Shown here one piece after another: positions 35,870-48,408 of a DNA stretch of 64,000 nt. How positions within the stretch are numbered: the stretch's first letter is position 1; the number at the start of each line of letters is the position of its first letter. The translations under genes were made by a program, and so were the position numbers. The stretch is from Heterocephalus glaber (taxonomy: Eukaryota; Chordata; Mammalia; Rodentia; Bathyergidae): the NCBI RefSeq assembly GCF_000247695.1, contig NW_004624784.1, forward strand, positions 15,218,330 through 15,282,329. The letters are read 5' to 3'. The notes beneath the pieces are model-generated. The model ran no database searches. It was not told the origin of the DNA and saw nothing but the letters and a program-made list of their open reading frames with translations.

Positions 35870-38800
35870 GCTGATTGTCTTTTGAGACCTGGCCTTTTAT
35901 CCCTGAAAAACATCTATTCCTAGCAGCCCTGCTCTTGGTGAGTTGTGGTCATTGTTACAGAAACACCAAGAGATGCCCCAGGGATTCTTCTGAGTTCAAC
36001 ACTCTTCCGCCTGGCCACATTTTCAGCAACAATGACGCTAGGTTCTCATGGCAGTTGGAGTGATCACTTGCCATCACAGTGACTGTTTTCTTTATTTGAT
36101 GGTCCACTGTCATGAAGACTCCACATTGTCTACAGTGTCTTTGTGACTTCAAGTTCAGTACACTTTCACTTTGTTCTCTGGCAGAAACATTAATCACCTG
36201 GGAATCAGGACCTCTAACCTGGCAGAGCCTATGTTCACCAGAAAAAGAGGCGCAGGTTTTTCAAATGGGGTCAGTGACAATAGTGAGAGGGGAAATCTCC
36301 CCTCTACTCCTAGATTCCCAGTGCTGCGTGTTCTATCTGTAGAAGATGGAGCACAGTGTGTGGGTCACTATTTTAGCACATACTATAATCTGGAGGACAA
36401 GATCACAAAATACAGGGTACTGTCCCTGAACTAGTGGCTTAGCTTAAAAGGACATGACAACATTATCTTGGGCTGCTGTTTCAGGGTGATGGGGTTCCAT
36501 GACCGTGTCCCTATTAGTACACCTCTTTGGATGAGTAGTTTTTCGTATGGGGTATTTTGCCGACAATCAGGTACATCTATTTTGCACATCCACAGATGCT
36601 GGTACTAGTGGAGGGTCTGTAGGAAGGAGCATGCAGATCTATGTCAAGGGTAATGTTCATGCTGGTGTTGATGAATTTTTGCCCCGCCCCCTGAGTTAAA
36701 GGGATTGGTACAATTAGCACACTACCAGTGGCTGGCTAGTCTCTTTGCAGACTGATGCTGTGTTAAGGGCTTAGTGTCACTCTCTGCTGCTGACTCTTTG
36801 CGTATTCAGCTGTGACGGTTATGAGATCAGTCTTGGCAAGAGAGAGTACATGCTGCTGCCCCATGCACATTTCCCATCCCATCACCACAGCCACTCCGAA
36901 CCTGCACAAAGCTGCTGATTAGAGAGGCTAGCTGACATTCCCAGAATGAGTTATTCTGTCTACCTGACTGGCAAGAACCTCCTCCACCATGGATGCTTCT
37001 GGTGGCATTAATGGGCGACAAGAGATCTGCATGCTTTTTCCACATTGAGTAGTCCATCAGTCCATTTGCATACCTCTTTTCGAGGCTTTCTTGCCCATAA
37101 TCTTGCAATCTAATTCTTCCTAAGCTCCTAATTTAGCAGCCAGGCACACAGTCTTGTTTCAGGCCACATTTCTCTCTACATGAAGTAAACAACCAAGTGT
37201 CTTGCTCATGAACACTGACAGGACTTTCCATCACCACTGACTTTAGAGCCACTTTCTGTTATCACTAACTTATTGGGCTGACCTGTTTGTTATTCAAACT
37301 CAAATTCTTGCCCTTTATGTTGGTCATACATACTAGGGAATTACAGGTGTGGGATGAAGGAGAAAGGTTAGTTCAATGAAGTCAATGACATGGGGACCTG
37401 TTCATCTCTTTATCTGGGCCTTTTGTTTCCACTTGGGCCTCTTTCTGAATATATTATTTCCATCAGATGATGGACTCTGTCCTCTTGATTCCATGACTCA
37501 GTGGGTCTGAGAAGAAGCCAGCCTTGATGAGAAGCTTGGGGCTCACAGTCACTTGGTGTTGTGTGGGGGTCCTTCTCTGCCAGGGCTCATGAGTGGACCA
37601 AAAGGAGCTTCAGAAGGTGCAGCCTTGCTCCAGAACCTGGGGAGTATGTGCTGTAGCTCCCCTACTGAGGCTTTGCCAAAGACTGCTCCTGTGGGTTTAT
37701 CTACCCCATATGCTCTTGGGCCCTCTGATATGCAGAAATACTAGTGCCAAGGCAGCTGACACCTGGGGCTAAGCCCCCTGCAGATCCCTCTTTTTATTTA
37801 CTTGCCTTTCTCGTCATTCAAAAAATAGGCCAGAGCAGTATTTCCAGATATCTATAGACTGTTGTAAAAATTCCACAGACCTGCTACATTCTGTGCCTCC
37901 CCCCCCCACCACCACCCACTGTGTCCTAAAGTGCTCCAGACCACAAGGCCCCTAAAGACACCACCAATGTGGCAGGGGCCAGATTGCTGTGTGGTTATCT
38001 CCCATCTCTGGTTTATCCAGATCTTACTAGAACACTCAGTGTATTCCATCTTGTGCTCCCCAGGTGCACTTTGCATGATGTCATCAATGCAGTAAACCAA
38101 TGTGATGTGCAGCACAATTCAGGATGCTTGCAGTCCTTCTGGATGGCACTGTGATGAAGAACAAGAGAATGAATGTAGCCCTGGAGGGAGACAGCAAATA
38201 TGTCCCCGCCACATGAAGATGAACTGCTTTTGATCTTCCCAATGGATGAGAAAAAAGGCATTTGCTTGATCAATTACCTCATATGGAAACCAGAGGCCAT
38301 TTGACCTTCTCTAGTGAAATGACCACATCTGGCATGGAAGTCACAATCAGGGTTGCCACCTAGTGTAGTTTATGCTTCTCCACAGGCATTGCTGTGATCA
38401 ATTCGGTATTAGCTGGGCCAGAATTGTGACCTAAACGAGGGGGAGGGTAGCACTACTCTACAACCTCTAAGTTTATAACTTATAACAATTGCACTAATCT
38501 CTGCAATGTCTCCCAGAATGTGCCAATAATTCCTCCGATTTATTATCTTGTCTGAGCAGGAGGGTACTTTTCAGGCCTCCCATTTGGCCCATCTAACCAT
38601 AATGGCTCTTTATTCATAGGTTGTGCAACCAAATGGGAGAGTTGTGCTGGCTCCTTAGTATTTCTATCTCAATCACACACTTAGACACTGGAAAGGTAAC
38701 CATAGGGTAACCACAGGGCCATGGGCCCACTGCATTCACTGTCAGACACACTTGGACCAAAGGTCACTTTACCACCTGGGCTCTTGGTGTTGGTGTCAGG

Positions 38801-39010
38801 TTAGATCCTGCATCTAACAGTCCTTAGAAATGTGGTATTTCCCTTAGGGCCCTCTGAAATGCTGGGGGGATGTTTGTCATAGACATTGGTGGTGGCATGA
38901 TGTGGTCCTTCCTCAGGGATCCCATTGCCTTCTAGCAATGGATGACAAATCTATGACCTGACTTAGGTCTAGAAACCAGGTGAGGATCTGATGTTATCCT
39001 TCTGCTTATT
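35870..39010 (-). mobile_element. Decayed ERVL-class endogenous retrovirus, pol region
   Basis: About 3.1 kb reads, on the minus strand, as an ERVL-type internal region with the 3' part of pol at low coordinates and the protease side at high coordinates. The reverse transcriptase is the clearest part. A Q-G-Y motif lies at 38175-38183 and a degenerate catalytic box, C-I-D-D instead of Y-x-D-D, at 38080-38091. The two lie in different frames, so at least one frameshift separates them, and no reading frame spans the domain. Gag is not recognised, so the 5' side seems deleted. No function is expected. Boundaries are approximate, and the assignment of 35870-37800 is weaker than that of 37850-38950. 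Confidence 0.65.
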
Positions 39011-39335
39011 TTTTTTTTAAATTATACAAGTTAAGCAATTCCTTTGCCAACTGTTCACCTTTCTCATGCTGTGGTTGACTGGCCATGGTCAGATAGATGT
39101 CCCTGCTGGTCAAGGCACTGACTTGCTACCCTTTCATGTGAAAGCGCCACCCCAGTCTCTGTCCTTCTCAAATCCTAGCCTGCCCAGTGATCACAGGCTG
39201 GCCAGCCACAGCCGACTGCAGGCAGCCACCATGAAACTTCCCAAGACGCTGGTGTCTGACCCTCCAACCAGGGCATCCCCTGTTGCCTCTGGGAGGGGAG
39301 TTTCCTCTGGGGAAAGCACTTGATTTTATTCCTAG
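39011..39335. other. Unassigned spacer between ERVL pol and LTR
   Basis: A T-rich run (39011-39020) and GC-richer sequence follow. It could be residual 5' internal sequence of the ERVL or unrelated DNA. Confidence 0.3.
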
Positions 39336-39740
39336 TGTTTTAGTAGCAAAGTGCCACAAACTGTTTTACAATAACAGAAATTTATTTTCTACCAGTTCAA
39401 GAGGCCAGAAATCTGAAATCGGGGTGATGGCAGGGTCATGCTCCTTTCAAAGGTTCCAGGGGAGGATCGATCCTTCTTTGCCTCTCCCAGCTCTTGGTTC
39501 ACAGCAGCTCAGCTCCAGGCTCTGCCCCTGTCTTCATATGGCTATGCTCCCTCTGTCTTTCTCTGTGTGTCCTCTCCTTGTCTGAGGACGCCGGTCATGT
39601 TGGACTAGGGCTCTCCCTAATGACTGCGTCCTATTTTGACTCCAACTCCGAAGGCCTTAGTTCCACATGAGGTCATATAGCAGGTACTAGGAGTTAGAAT
39701 TTTAATGTATCTTTTGGGAATACACAGTGCGTCGGTAACA
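39336..39740 (-). mobile_element. ERVL/MaLR-class LTR
   Basis: About 405 bases from tgttttagtagcaaagtgcc to gtgcgtcggtaaca. It holds the antisense signature aataacagaaatttattttc (a polyadenylation signal on the minus strand) and tccctaatgactgcgtccta. Orientation and position fit the 5' LTR of the ERVL remnant at 35870-39010, but it could be an independent solo LTR. Confidence 0.6.
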
Positions 39741-39950
39741 ATAGCTAGCTGATAAATTCCCAAGTACTACACAGAAAATCCAATCTAGAATCCTACTTCT
39801 GTCCCTTCATAACTATGCTGAGGAAGCTCTGGCATCTCCATCCATTTGTTCTGGCCCACTGTCAGGGCCTAGCTCTGAAAAGCCATCACGCATACTGTTA
39901 GGACCAGTTCTAGGTCTTAACCCTCAATCTTACTTACATTAAGGACCTAC

Positions 39951-40566
39951 TTCAAGGGTGAGTATTTTCTCTTTTTTTTTCTGTATTAAATTCTTTTATT
40001 GGTACATTATAGGTACACAACACAATTACATTTCTCACTGGGAATTGTACCTTTACATAATGCATCTTGGTTCTTATTTTTTCCCCATTCCTAGCCCTCC
40101 CTTCACGACCTCCACCCTTCCCTATTTACAAAGACTTTATTTCCATTTTTTCCATTTCTCATCATTTTTCCTTTCCCTTCTTTCCTGTCCCCTGCCCCTC
40201 CCACTACCCCTACCCCTTGGGACCTTTTCTTCCTATTTTACATTATCGATTATTCATTCTAATCATTGGTACATTTTAGGTATACAATATAATGACATTC
40301 ATCATTGGAAATTTGCACCTTTACATAGTCTCTCTTGGTTCTTATTTTTCACCCTTGCCCAGCCCTCCCTTCAACCCCTCCAGTCCTCCCTATTTACAAA
40401 GATTTTGTTCCTATTTTTCCATTTTCTCATATTAATCCCATTCCCTTCTATCCTTTCCTCTAGCCCTCCCACTTCCTTCCCCTTTGCCCCTTTTCTTCCT
40501 ATTTCACATTACCTGTTATACATTTAGTCCTTATTTACACTTTCAGTTTCAAGGGTGAGTATTTTC
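39951..40566 (-). mobile_element. Young L1-type 3' end with two tandem units and target-site duplication
   Basis: Perfect 19-bp direct repeats, ttcaagggtgagtattttc, at 39951-39969 and 40548-40566 bound an insertion on the minus strand with its A tail (read as T run) at 39971-39980. The insert contains two copies of a roughly 285-bp polypurine-rich unit: 40262-40547 (upstream on the minus strand) and about 39980-40255 (downstream, diverged from the first). The upstream unit is nearly identical to the + strand copy at 13217-13507. Only the downstream unit keeps a full AATAAA (gtaccaataaaag). In the upstream unit it reads aatgat. The 189-codon + ORF over 39958-40527 is the antisense of this pyrimidine-rich repeat and not a gene. 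Confidence 0.85.
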
Positions 40567-43155
40567 ATGTCAACAAACTCTCCCACCTGCACCCTTTGTC
40601 CTTCCCCTCCCTCCTCTATCCAACCCATGGCAAAGGTCAAGTACAGTGGCCACAGCCTATACCACTGACTTGCCTTCCACTCACATCTCTTCCCTGTATT
40701 CGACAGGTGAGAGCTTTGCTAATTCTGATGCCTTTGCATGCCAGGATTATTAACACTCAACTTATCACCAGCACTGGGGTTCTGAATCCCAGCTAGTTCC
40801 ACTCCAGAAACCCATCTTGTGAGCTGGTTTTTCAGGCTGCTCCCATTACTAACTGACTTTTCCTGGGTGTCCCAGAAAGCAGAACTCAAGCCAGAGGCTG
40901 CTGTGCTACTCCTTTATTAGCGAGCACAATCCCAGACAATTGAGCAAGGCAAGGAGGGGAGAGCCAGACTGAGGATGCATTACTGAACTGTTTCTGCCAA
41001 GTACAACTGATTGCTCAATCTTGCAAGACCATTTCAAAAAGCTGTCTGTCTCAGGGGCATCTGCTGGGAGGGAGGAGAGGGAGGCACTTTCCACTGGCTC
41101 CCATTTCCATTGATCAAAGTTTTGGCTTGCTGGGCATTAACTCCCCAGCACTTTCTGGTTGTGCACTGTGGGTGCCAAGTGGAGCTCTACAGAGTTCACT
41201 TCGGAAAAGGGAAGCCTAGGGCCTGGAGGCCAGGGGCCTGTGGCATGTGGTGCTGGCAGTAAGTGAGGCACTGTCTGTTTTTACCTGCTTGAGGTCAGTG
41301 GAAGCCCACCAACGGCTGGGGGCAGCAGATGCTCTTAAAAAGGGAGATAGAAGAAGATGAGAGATTTGGGGCAGGGGGAAATAAGAATTTAATGAGGAGA
41401 TGAGGGGCTGGGGCTTGATGGCACAGGGGAGAGACAGTATGCACTTCACCTAAGAGGAGCAGCACACTCAGTCCCTGCTGATTGCTAGATCTTCTGTTTT
41501 TTTCCATGGTAGCTAGTTAGCTGGGTTTTCTTTGAAATTGGACAACTAATTTTCATATTTAAAACACAATGTGCATAAAAACTGTGCAAGGCAATGAAAA
41601 TAGGCCCAAATATTGCTTTTTGGGCCCACTGGTTTGCAACGTCTGACATACTCTTCTTATAAAACTCAGCCCTGAGTAGACAAGGGCAGGACAGGGCCTG
41701 GTACCGGGTCTCCTGATTCCCAGACCAATGCTCTTTCCCCTACCTTTGAAGGCTGGCTTTAGCATTCACAGCCTCTAACAAGATCCCTTCTCGTCAAGAG
41801 AGCAGAATTTCCTCCCTTCAGGACCTAAGCGCCTGGATTGTGGTATTTTCTGGCAAAAATCAATCCAAACCCTGCCCTATCCTGTGCCTTGACTGGCTCC
41901 TGGCCTCACATTGGGGCCTAGACTCAGGTCCCAGTGATTCGCAGCCTTGTTGGACTGCCTAATGAGATGAAGTCAGCAGCGGGTTCTCACTACACTGGCA
42001 ACCTAAGACTGGGACCCATCAATCCTGCTTCCCATTGCTGAGGACACCCCGAGTGACAGATGAAAGGCTCCGACTATGAATCATCTTCCTTACCTTTCCC
42101 CATCTCCAGCCATTTTCGTGAAGCCCGGAAGATGAATGTCTGCAGGCTCTCACCTGCTCTGTTGAATAATTTCCCTTTAAAAGAGGCCACTTATCAGCAA
42201 TTCATTACTTGCCTTTGTTAGCATAAACAAGACCAGGGAAGTGGGCTGGGGAGGCAGGCTCCCTGCTCTTCCTGGCAGCTTCTGCCTCCATCACTCCCAC
42301 TGCATGGGTTGGCCTCCAACCTCAGCCCTCCCTCCTGCTGAAGAGAAAGCAAAGACAGGTCTTAAGGAGGCTGCTCCATCTGGTGGTACCCCCTCTGGCA
42401 GATGGCATACAGCTGTTTCTGGTGACATCTGGATGAGCACAATCAGCTTCAATTGATGGTTTCTTTCAATCTTGAATTAAATGTCACATGTTGCCTCTTT
42501 CTTTTATGGACCATATACACCTCTATCTGTGTTGTCTGTAACTACAGAAGAAGCTATTACTGGCCAGGGACCACTTCTCTGAAAGTCAGTCTTGTCCTTG
42601 TATAGTATCTCTTTGTTAGAGTATAAAAGTGGTCCCCATGGCAGGCACCTGGGGGAGATGGAACAGCAGCAATGACCCTGGAAAGGACAAACACCAGAAT
42701 CACAAAACCAGGAAGATGGATCTGAGCTTTCCTTTCTGGGCAGGGGTCTGTGTGGCACAAGGCTGGACACTGGGGAGTGTTTTTCAGAAGTTTTATTCCA
42801 GGGAGGAAGAAACTGGCAGAAACCTGGGAAGCGGACCAGGGCAGAGTCCAGCCAGGCTGGAAAGTCCACCACCCTCCCACCTTGAAAGGAGAAAAGATGA
42901 TAAAAAGTAAACAGATTTCCAGCTTAGCCTATCACCTGATTTGGGACAAGGCTTGATTTTTTATGCCACCATGAAGGGACTAAGAAGAAGAGTTTTTTCT
43001 TCAGACTTCATTCTTAGGATCCAAGTTCTTTCCCCATTTCTCATAACCAGAAGCACCTCATCCCACAGTGGCCATGGTTGGATTACATGGGCCATTCAAG
43101 AACACAGTTTTGATGACTCTCCCCTTCCCTGTTCATTCTGCAGTGACTACATGGA
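40567..43155. other. Unassigned; possible conserved block near 42100-42240
   Basis: No named repeat in 2.6 kb. 42100-42240 is AT-motif-rich with CpGs at its left end (ccattttcgtgaagcccgga, ttatcagcaattcattactt) and may be a conserved element. The 122- and 107-codon minus ORFs at 42504-42880 overlap in different frames and are probably chance. Confidence 0.35.
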
Positions 43156-43159
43156 CATC

Positions 43160-43620
43160 TTGTAATCATAAATCTGATCATGTCATCCCCTGGATTAAAA
43201 TGACTTGCATAGCTTCTCATTGCCTTCAGGATTAGGTCCCAAGTCCTGAACATGCCTTTGATGTGCCCTGGCCTCTAACACTCTCAGCCCTATTCCATAC
43301 CCCCTCCCCCTTGCTCATATGACACAGGTCCTCTTTCAGGCTCCAGGGATCCTTCTCCTTTTCCTGCCGTAGGGCCTTTGCATTTATTCATTTCCTTACC
43401 TGGAATGACCTCCCTACTCCACCCCCACTCCCAGCCTCCCATTTAGTTAACTCCTATTTATCCTTCAGGTCCTCGTTTTAGGAAGATTTCCCAGCTGCCC
43501 CATTCTCCCTACTAGACTCCACGTCCATGAGACGAGAGTCTGTATCCTGTTTGCTGCTACTTTTCCAATGCCAAGCATGGAGCCTGCCCCAGAGGGGCCT
43601 TTGTGCAATGAATTCATGAG
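43160..43620 (+). mobile_element. L2 LINE 3' fragment
   Basis: Sense L2 3' sequence: tgatcatgtcatcccctgga, cattgccttcaggattaggt, ccgtagggcctttgcattta, tacctggaatgacctcccta, tatttatccttcaggtcctc. Confidence 0.75.
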
Positions 43621-44587
43621 AGCACAAGTTCATAGCTACCCTAGACCTGACTATCATCTACATAGAGGGCTCAGTGCAGACTAGCTTCACCGGCTCCAGC
43701 CTCTAGCTCTTCCTCCACCACCAGAGATCTTTGTCCTCTGCTAAGCCTCCCTCAGCTACATCCATCTCTCCTGATCTTCTCTGGTCCCAGCAATGTGGGG
43801 TCCTTGTTCAGACCTCAAGCCCCTCCCCCTTGCCTCACGTTACTACCCAGGACCTGCAGCTTACTGGTCTTTTCCTATGGGGGAGGCCACTCCCCTCCAC
43901 CTCCCCTCCTTTGGCAACCCCAGGATCTTTCCATCTCAGCTTCCACCCATGGCAGGGAGAGGCTCAGCACTTACACTCTCCATCAGCCAGCTTCTCAGAT
44001 CCTAGGTGGGGCCACAGTCTCACTCAGAGAACTCTGGCACAGGCCAATACAACAAAGCGCATTTGCAATTCTATTGGTGTTAAATCTGAAGGGAAATCTA
44101 AATCTAGCATGATCTTGGGGAGCTTGGGACTGTTTGCCACAGGACAGTGGTGTATTGACTGGAATCTCACTGCTCAGGGCCAGCTGTCTGTCCAGAGGCA
44201 CACATTAATATCTTCTTCTGAGGACCCTGGATGAGACTGTGCCATCATTGGCATAGATTTGCATATCCTATGCTGCCACTATCCCGGGTCTGCAACCTCT
44301 GCCCAGGGAGCCACACTGGCCACAGTCTGCTTTTCTTTGGCAGGCAGCTGGCAGCCCCTCACCCACCCCTGGCTGCCCTTGCCATGGTGGACACTATGGC
44401 TGCATCCTCACCTTTTAAAGGACCCTCAGAATGGCGATTCTGCTTCTTGCTCATGAATAAGCAGCCACAGGATAAATGGCAGCTCAATTGCTTCTCACAG
44501 GTCCCTCCCAACCTGGGACTGGGTGGATAGCCAGCCGTCCCGTCCCACACCCTGTCATACTCCAAGTGGAGAGGGCTTGGGAATCTG
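43621..44587. other. Unassigned GC-richer sequence
   Basis: A 167-codon + ORF (43731-44234) is overlapped by two others in different frames. No domain is visible. Probably chance. Confidence 0.4.
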
Positions 44588-44690
44588 GCATTTGTTCATT
44601 CATTCAAGCAGTGGATTTACTGAGCACTTACTAAGTTCCAGGTGATATGCTAGGGATTGTGGAATAAAGAAAGCAGAGGGGCCATCCTAA
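44588..44690 (-). mobile_element. L2 3' terminal fragment
   Basis: tttgttcattcattcaagca, ttactgagcacttactaagt and the following tatgctagggattgtggaat are the antisense of the L2 3' end. Confidence 0.6.
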
Positions 44691-45675
44691 CTCAGCCTAC
44701 GACACCAGTCGCCTGGATTGGGTCCTTCCCATAATCCTGACCTTGCCAGTCCTCACACTGGACCTGAGCATCTCCATCTTCAGTATCACCACGCACCCCT
44801 GCCAGCTGGGCATCCCCAGTCCACTGCTGTCAGTGTCTCCCTGGACCTCCCCCAACAGGGTGAAAGCCTCTCCTATTTGGGGAACAGTGTGGCTGCAGAT
44901 GTGGGCCACACCCAAAGGAGTGACCTGTCTCTGGACTTCCTTGGGAATGAAAAGCGCTTCCCACTCTGGTAGATAGTTTGAGGTCTCAATATTGGTTTCT
45001 TTTCTTGGCTTCTTCTCTAAAGCATGACAGGCAGACAAGGCAGCATAGAGCTAAGTGACAGCTGGGAGATAGAGAAGATATCCAGGGTTAGCTGAACAAA
45101 GCCAAGTTTCAAACTGGGTCCTGTCTTGGGGGTGCTAGGAGACTCAAGCCTCATGGCCCAGCTGTCCTGTGACTTTTGGCTGATCCTCCAGTGGCCAAGG
45201 CTCCTGGCAACAATCCCAAGACTGAGGCGGGCCAGGGCAGCTTTCCCTCTCCAGTTCTACGGAAGTGGAGACTGTGGGCACCTGCCCCCCAGCAGCCTCT
45301 TCTCCGCTGTCCCCTAAGTCCTCCCTTTCCTCCAGGCCAGAGCCTCACTCTCCCAAGATGCTGTTCCAGTGTGGATGTGTCCCTGCACCCCGACCCAGTG
45401 CGCTTCTGTGTCCTGCCCTGTCAGGGAATCTCACAACTCTCCCTGCTCCACCATGCTGGACACTGGAACCACCTCTGGCTGCTGTTGTTACTACAACCTC
45501 CTGGCCAATCTCCAGCTTTAATCCAACTAGAAGTTCCAAACCCTTCAGTTCTTTCAGGGGCTCCCCACAGCCTGTAAAATAAGCTCACTTTCCACTCTTG
45601 TGCCATTTTTATTTTTATTTTTATCTTTTATTTTTATTGTGGCATTCAGAATAGTTCTTATAACAGGTGATAATA
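44691..45675. other. Unassigned GC-richer sequence
   Basis: Overlapping ORFs of 63 to 133 codons lie on both strands around 45126-45606 without any recognisable domain. A T-rich, ttttta-repeating stretch lies at 45606-45640. Confidence 0.4.
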
Positions 45676-45679
45676 AAAA

Positions 45680-45910
45680 TGGCAAAATTTCTGGTGTAAT
45701 TACTATGCCAAATACTGGTTTAAGTGTTTTTTATGTATTATCTTATTTAATCCATCCTATAAACCTAAGAGGTAGCTACTTTTGGTACATTTTACAAAAG
45801 AGGAAACTAAGATACAAAAATGATCAAGGAACTTGCCCAAAGTCCAACAAATAGTAAGTAGTAGAGCTGGGATCTGAATGCTCAGAATTCACACTTTCAG
45901 CCACCATGCA
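45680..45910 (-). repeat. MIR SINE
   Basis: Antisense MIR nearly throughout: tatgccaaatactggtttaa, attttacaaaagaggaaact, gaacttgcccaaagtccaac, agtagagctgggatctgaat. Confidence 0.75.
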
Positions 45911-46104
45911 AAAATATACCCCAGATGTATAGTTAATAATATATGTTATATGAATCAAGACCTGTACTCAGGAGGCAATGAGTTTTAAAAGCTAGTGTAT
46001 GAATGAGTGTGGTTACTCTCTACGATGGGTCACTAGACAAAGGCACTAGAATAGTTTTATTTTGCCTTCTAAGTAGAGATAAGGTAACAAGATGGTTAGG
46101 GACA

Positions 46105-46300
46105 CAGGTTATGGAGTTAAATAGACGTGGTGTTTTGAATCTTCTTTACCATCTATTGGCCATGTAAGTTTGGGCAATTATTTAAGCCCTGGGACTTCCA
46201 TTTCCACCTCTGAAAATGGGGATGATGATGCAATTATTGCAGACAAAGCCATGTGCACCCAGCACATAGCTCTGTGATTGGCACATGACAAGGGCTCAGT
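46105..46300 (+). repeat. MIR SINE
   Basis: Sense MIR: gacacaggttatggagttaa head, aagtttgggcaattatttaa, ctctgaaaatggggatgatg, then a ggcacatgacaagggctcag end. Confidence 0.7.
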
Positions 46301-47039
46301 ACGCAGCCCATGGGAAGACATCCCTCATTCCCACTCTTCCTGGGGATGACCCCAGCAGGAAGGTTGAAATGTGCAAAAAGTGACTTCTCCTCTGGGGAAA
46401 GACAGCAGGTGTGATGGGCGATAGAAGAGGTGGAAAGGGGTAAGCGCCAGGTGCAGAGAGGGGCCCCAGGAAGCAGGTGGCCCCAGCCAGGTCCAGGAAA
46501 GGAGGCCCACACAGAGGTCTGAGAGATGGCAGAGAGTGCCTGTCCCTTGCTGCGTCATTACACAGGGCTTCTGCAGAGACAGATCACTTCCACTCCTTTT
46601 TAACATGAAGCTCCGTGAGAATTGATGAAGTCATTTTTTAAATCATAAAGCACTGCAAACACATTTGTATTATTTTTCTTCTGTACCTGGGTAGGTTTTT
46701 TTCCTCCCAGATTCTCAGATGTTTAGCTAACATAGACTATCTTCCCCCAAATGTAATTTTGTGGATGGATACATTTAAAAATGTTATGCTCTGGTCAGAG
46801 CCATAATGACTATTTTTCTCTATTGATGACTTCTCGTTTCAGTGGGTCACTGCCAAGAAAACTCACCGGGAAGCCAGAGTTGTCTCTCAGCAAGTCCGAG
46901 ACATGCATGTCAGTCAGAGTGCTTCCTTCCTGGGTGGGAAGCTGCTGCCTGGGAACAAAGACTGGGGCTTCTCTGTCCTTTGCACAAGGGCCCTTAACAG
47001 TGTGTGGCGCAGACCAGCCAGAGGTCAGTGACTCAGAGT
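46301..47039. other. Unassigned sequence
   Basis: No named repeat or exon. 46610-46800 is AT-rich and might be conserved, but the evidence is slight. Confidence 0.35.
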
Positions 47040-47195
47040 GCAGTCTGGTTCATCTGACTCTGCTCACATTCTAGCCCTACTGCTAACTGTGTGAACTTGG
47101 GGAAGGTATTTCAAGTCTTCAGGGCTCAGCTTTCTCATCTATAAAATGGGAATCATCTCAGTAACCTACTATTTTATAGAGACATGGTGAAGATT
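47040..47195 (+). repeat. MIR SINE
   Basis: ctactgctaactgtgtgaac, ttggggaaggtatttcaagt, ctttctcatctataaaatgg are the sense MIR core. Confidence 0.7.
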
Positions 47196-47329
47196 TCTCC
47201 CTTTCTCCTTTCCTTTTCCCCCCTCTATCCCTCCATATTTAAAAATCCCTGTGTTCACTTAACATTTTGTAGTGCACAAGTTCCTATCAAATACATCATC
47301 TCATAAATATAGACAATTATTGTCAGTGA

Positions 47330-47510
47330 AAATTTTAATACTTAATTAAAAATGTATTATCTCATTTTATCCAAAATAAAGAAGAATTAGCATCCTTATG
47401 CCAGATGAGGAAACTGAGCCCGAAGGCCTGGATAGGGTCAGGTAGCTCATATTTAGCGGATCTAGGGCTCAAAACCAAGGTGCCTGAACTCCAAGTTCAG
47501 GTCTCTGAGT
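47330..47510 (-). repeat. MIR SINE
   Basis: gccagatgaggaaactgagc, ggtcaggtagctcatattta, gatctagggctcaaaaccaa: antisense MIR, opposite to the copy at 47040. Confidence 0.65.
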
Positions 47511-47944
47511 TAAGTGAAGCTGGACAGCGGTTCCAAAATGTATGACATTTGCTCAGGCTGGGCCTAATTCAGCTCTCAGATTGTCTGTTGCTTCAGAGGG
47601 GAAGAAATCAGTCAAATCAAGTGTTCAACATCAATTGAAGTGAACAACCAGTTAAGAGATGGAAGCCTCCCTTTTCCCTCAGGCTGCTGTTTGCGGAGGG
47701 GGAGGGGGTAGTAGGGGAGGCAGGGCTCAGCGTGGTGGTCATGGAGAAGAGCAGCAGGTGAGCCTGTAAGTGACCTTTGTGCACATGCTGCCTCCAGAGA
47801 TGAACCGGGAAGGGAAAGCACTATCCCTGGGATCTCTCTTTCCTAGGAGGGACCCACATCGGCACCTCCCATTGTCTCCGTGGCATCCTAGGAGAGAAGC
47901 TGGATATGGCTACAGTTGATCACATTTTTAAGATTGATACACCC
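47511..47944. other. Unassigned sequence
   Basis: Nothing named. A G-rich run (gagggggagggggtag) at 47695-47710 is notable only as simple sequence. Confidence 0.4.
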
Positions 47945-48045
47945 AGGCCTGGAGTATTGAAAGTCTTGCAGCTAGTAAGTAATGGCACCAAGATTTAAAT
48001 GCATACCTGTGTCACCTTGAAGTCCATTCTCTTTCCACAAAGCAA
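47945..48045 (-). repeat. MIR fragment
   Basis: gtcttgcagctagtaagtaa, tggcaccaagatttaaatgc and tccattctctttccac are the antisense MIR 5' half. Confidence 0.6.
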
Positions 48046-48408
48046 GGTGAAGTGACAGAGGGGCCAGAGGGAAATAGCAGAAGGAGCTAGGTGGTTTGGG
48101 GCTTAAGAGTAGGAGGAGGGGCCACTGAGCAAGGCAATCATTTGGAGTGTGACAGTGTTCAGAGAACAATTGGCAGGTGAGATATCAGGCCTACTCACTT
48201 CTGTGTGCATCCTGTAGTGGGAGCCAGTATCCAGAGATGCCTCCCACCACCCACGCTTGTGTATTGTCCCCTTCCTGTAAGCTGAGCTAGCCCCATAATT
48301 TACTTTCAGCCAGTGGATTGTGGTGGAAGAGATGCTGAGTAGCATCTGAAGCTTAGATACAAGCAGTCTTACAGCTGCCGTGTAAGGAGTCTGACGACCG
48401 AAACTACC

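Noticed and set aside
39958..40527. + ORF of 189 codons, very F/S/P/L-rich with internal repetition
   Set aside because: It is the antisense of the polypurine-rich L1-type 3' UTR dimer. The repeated protein segment simply mirrors the repeated DNA unit, and the same peptide style appears antisense to the 13-kb copy.
43731..44234. + ORF of 167 codons
   Set aside because: Overlapped by ORFs in another + frame and on the minus strand, with no family resemblance.
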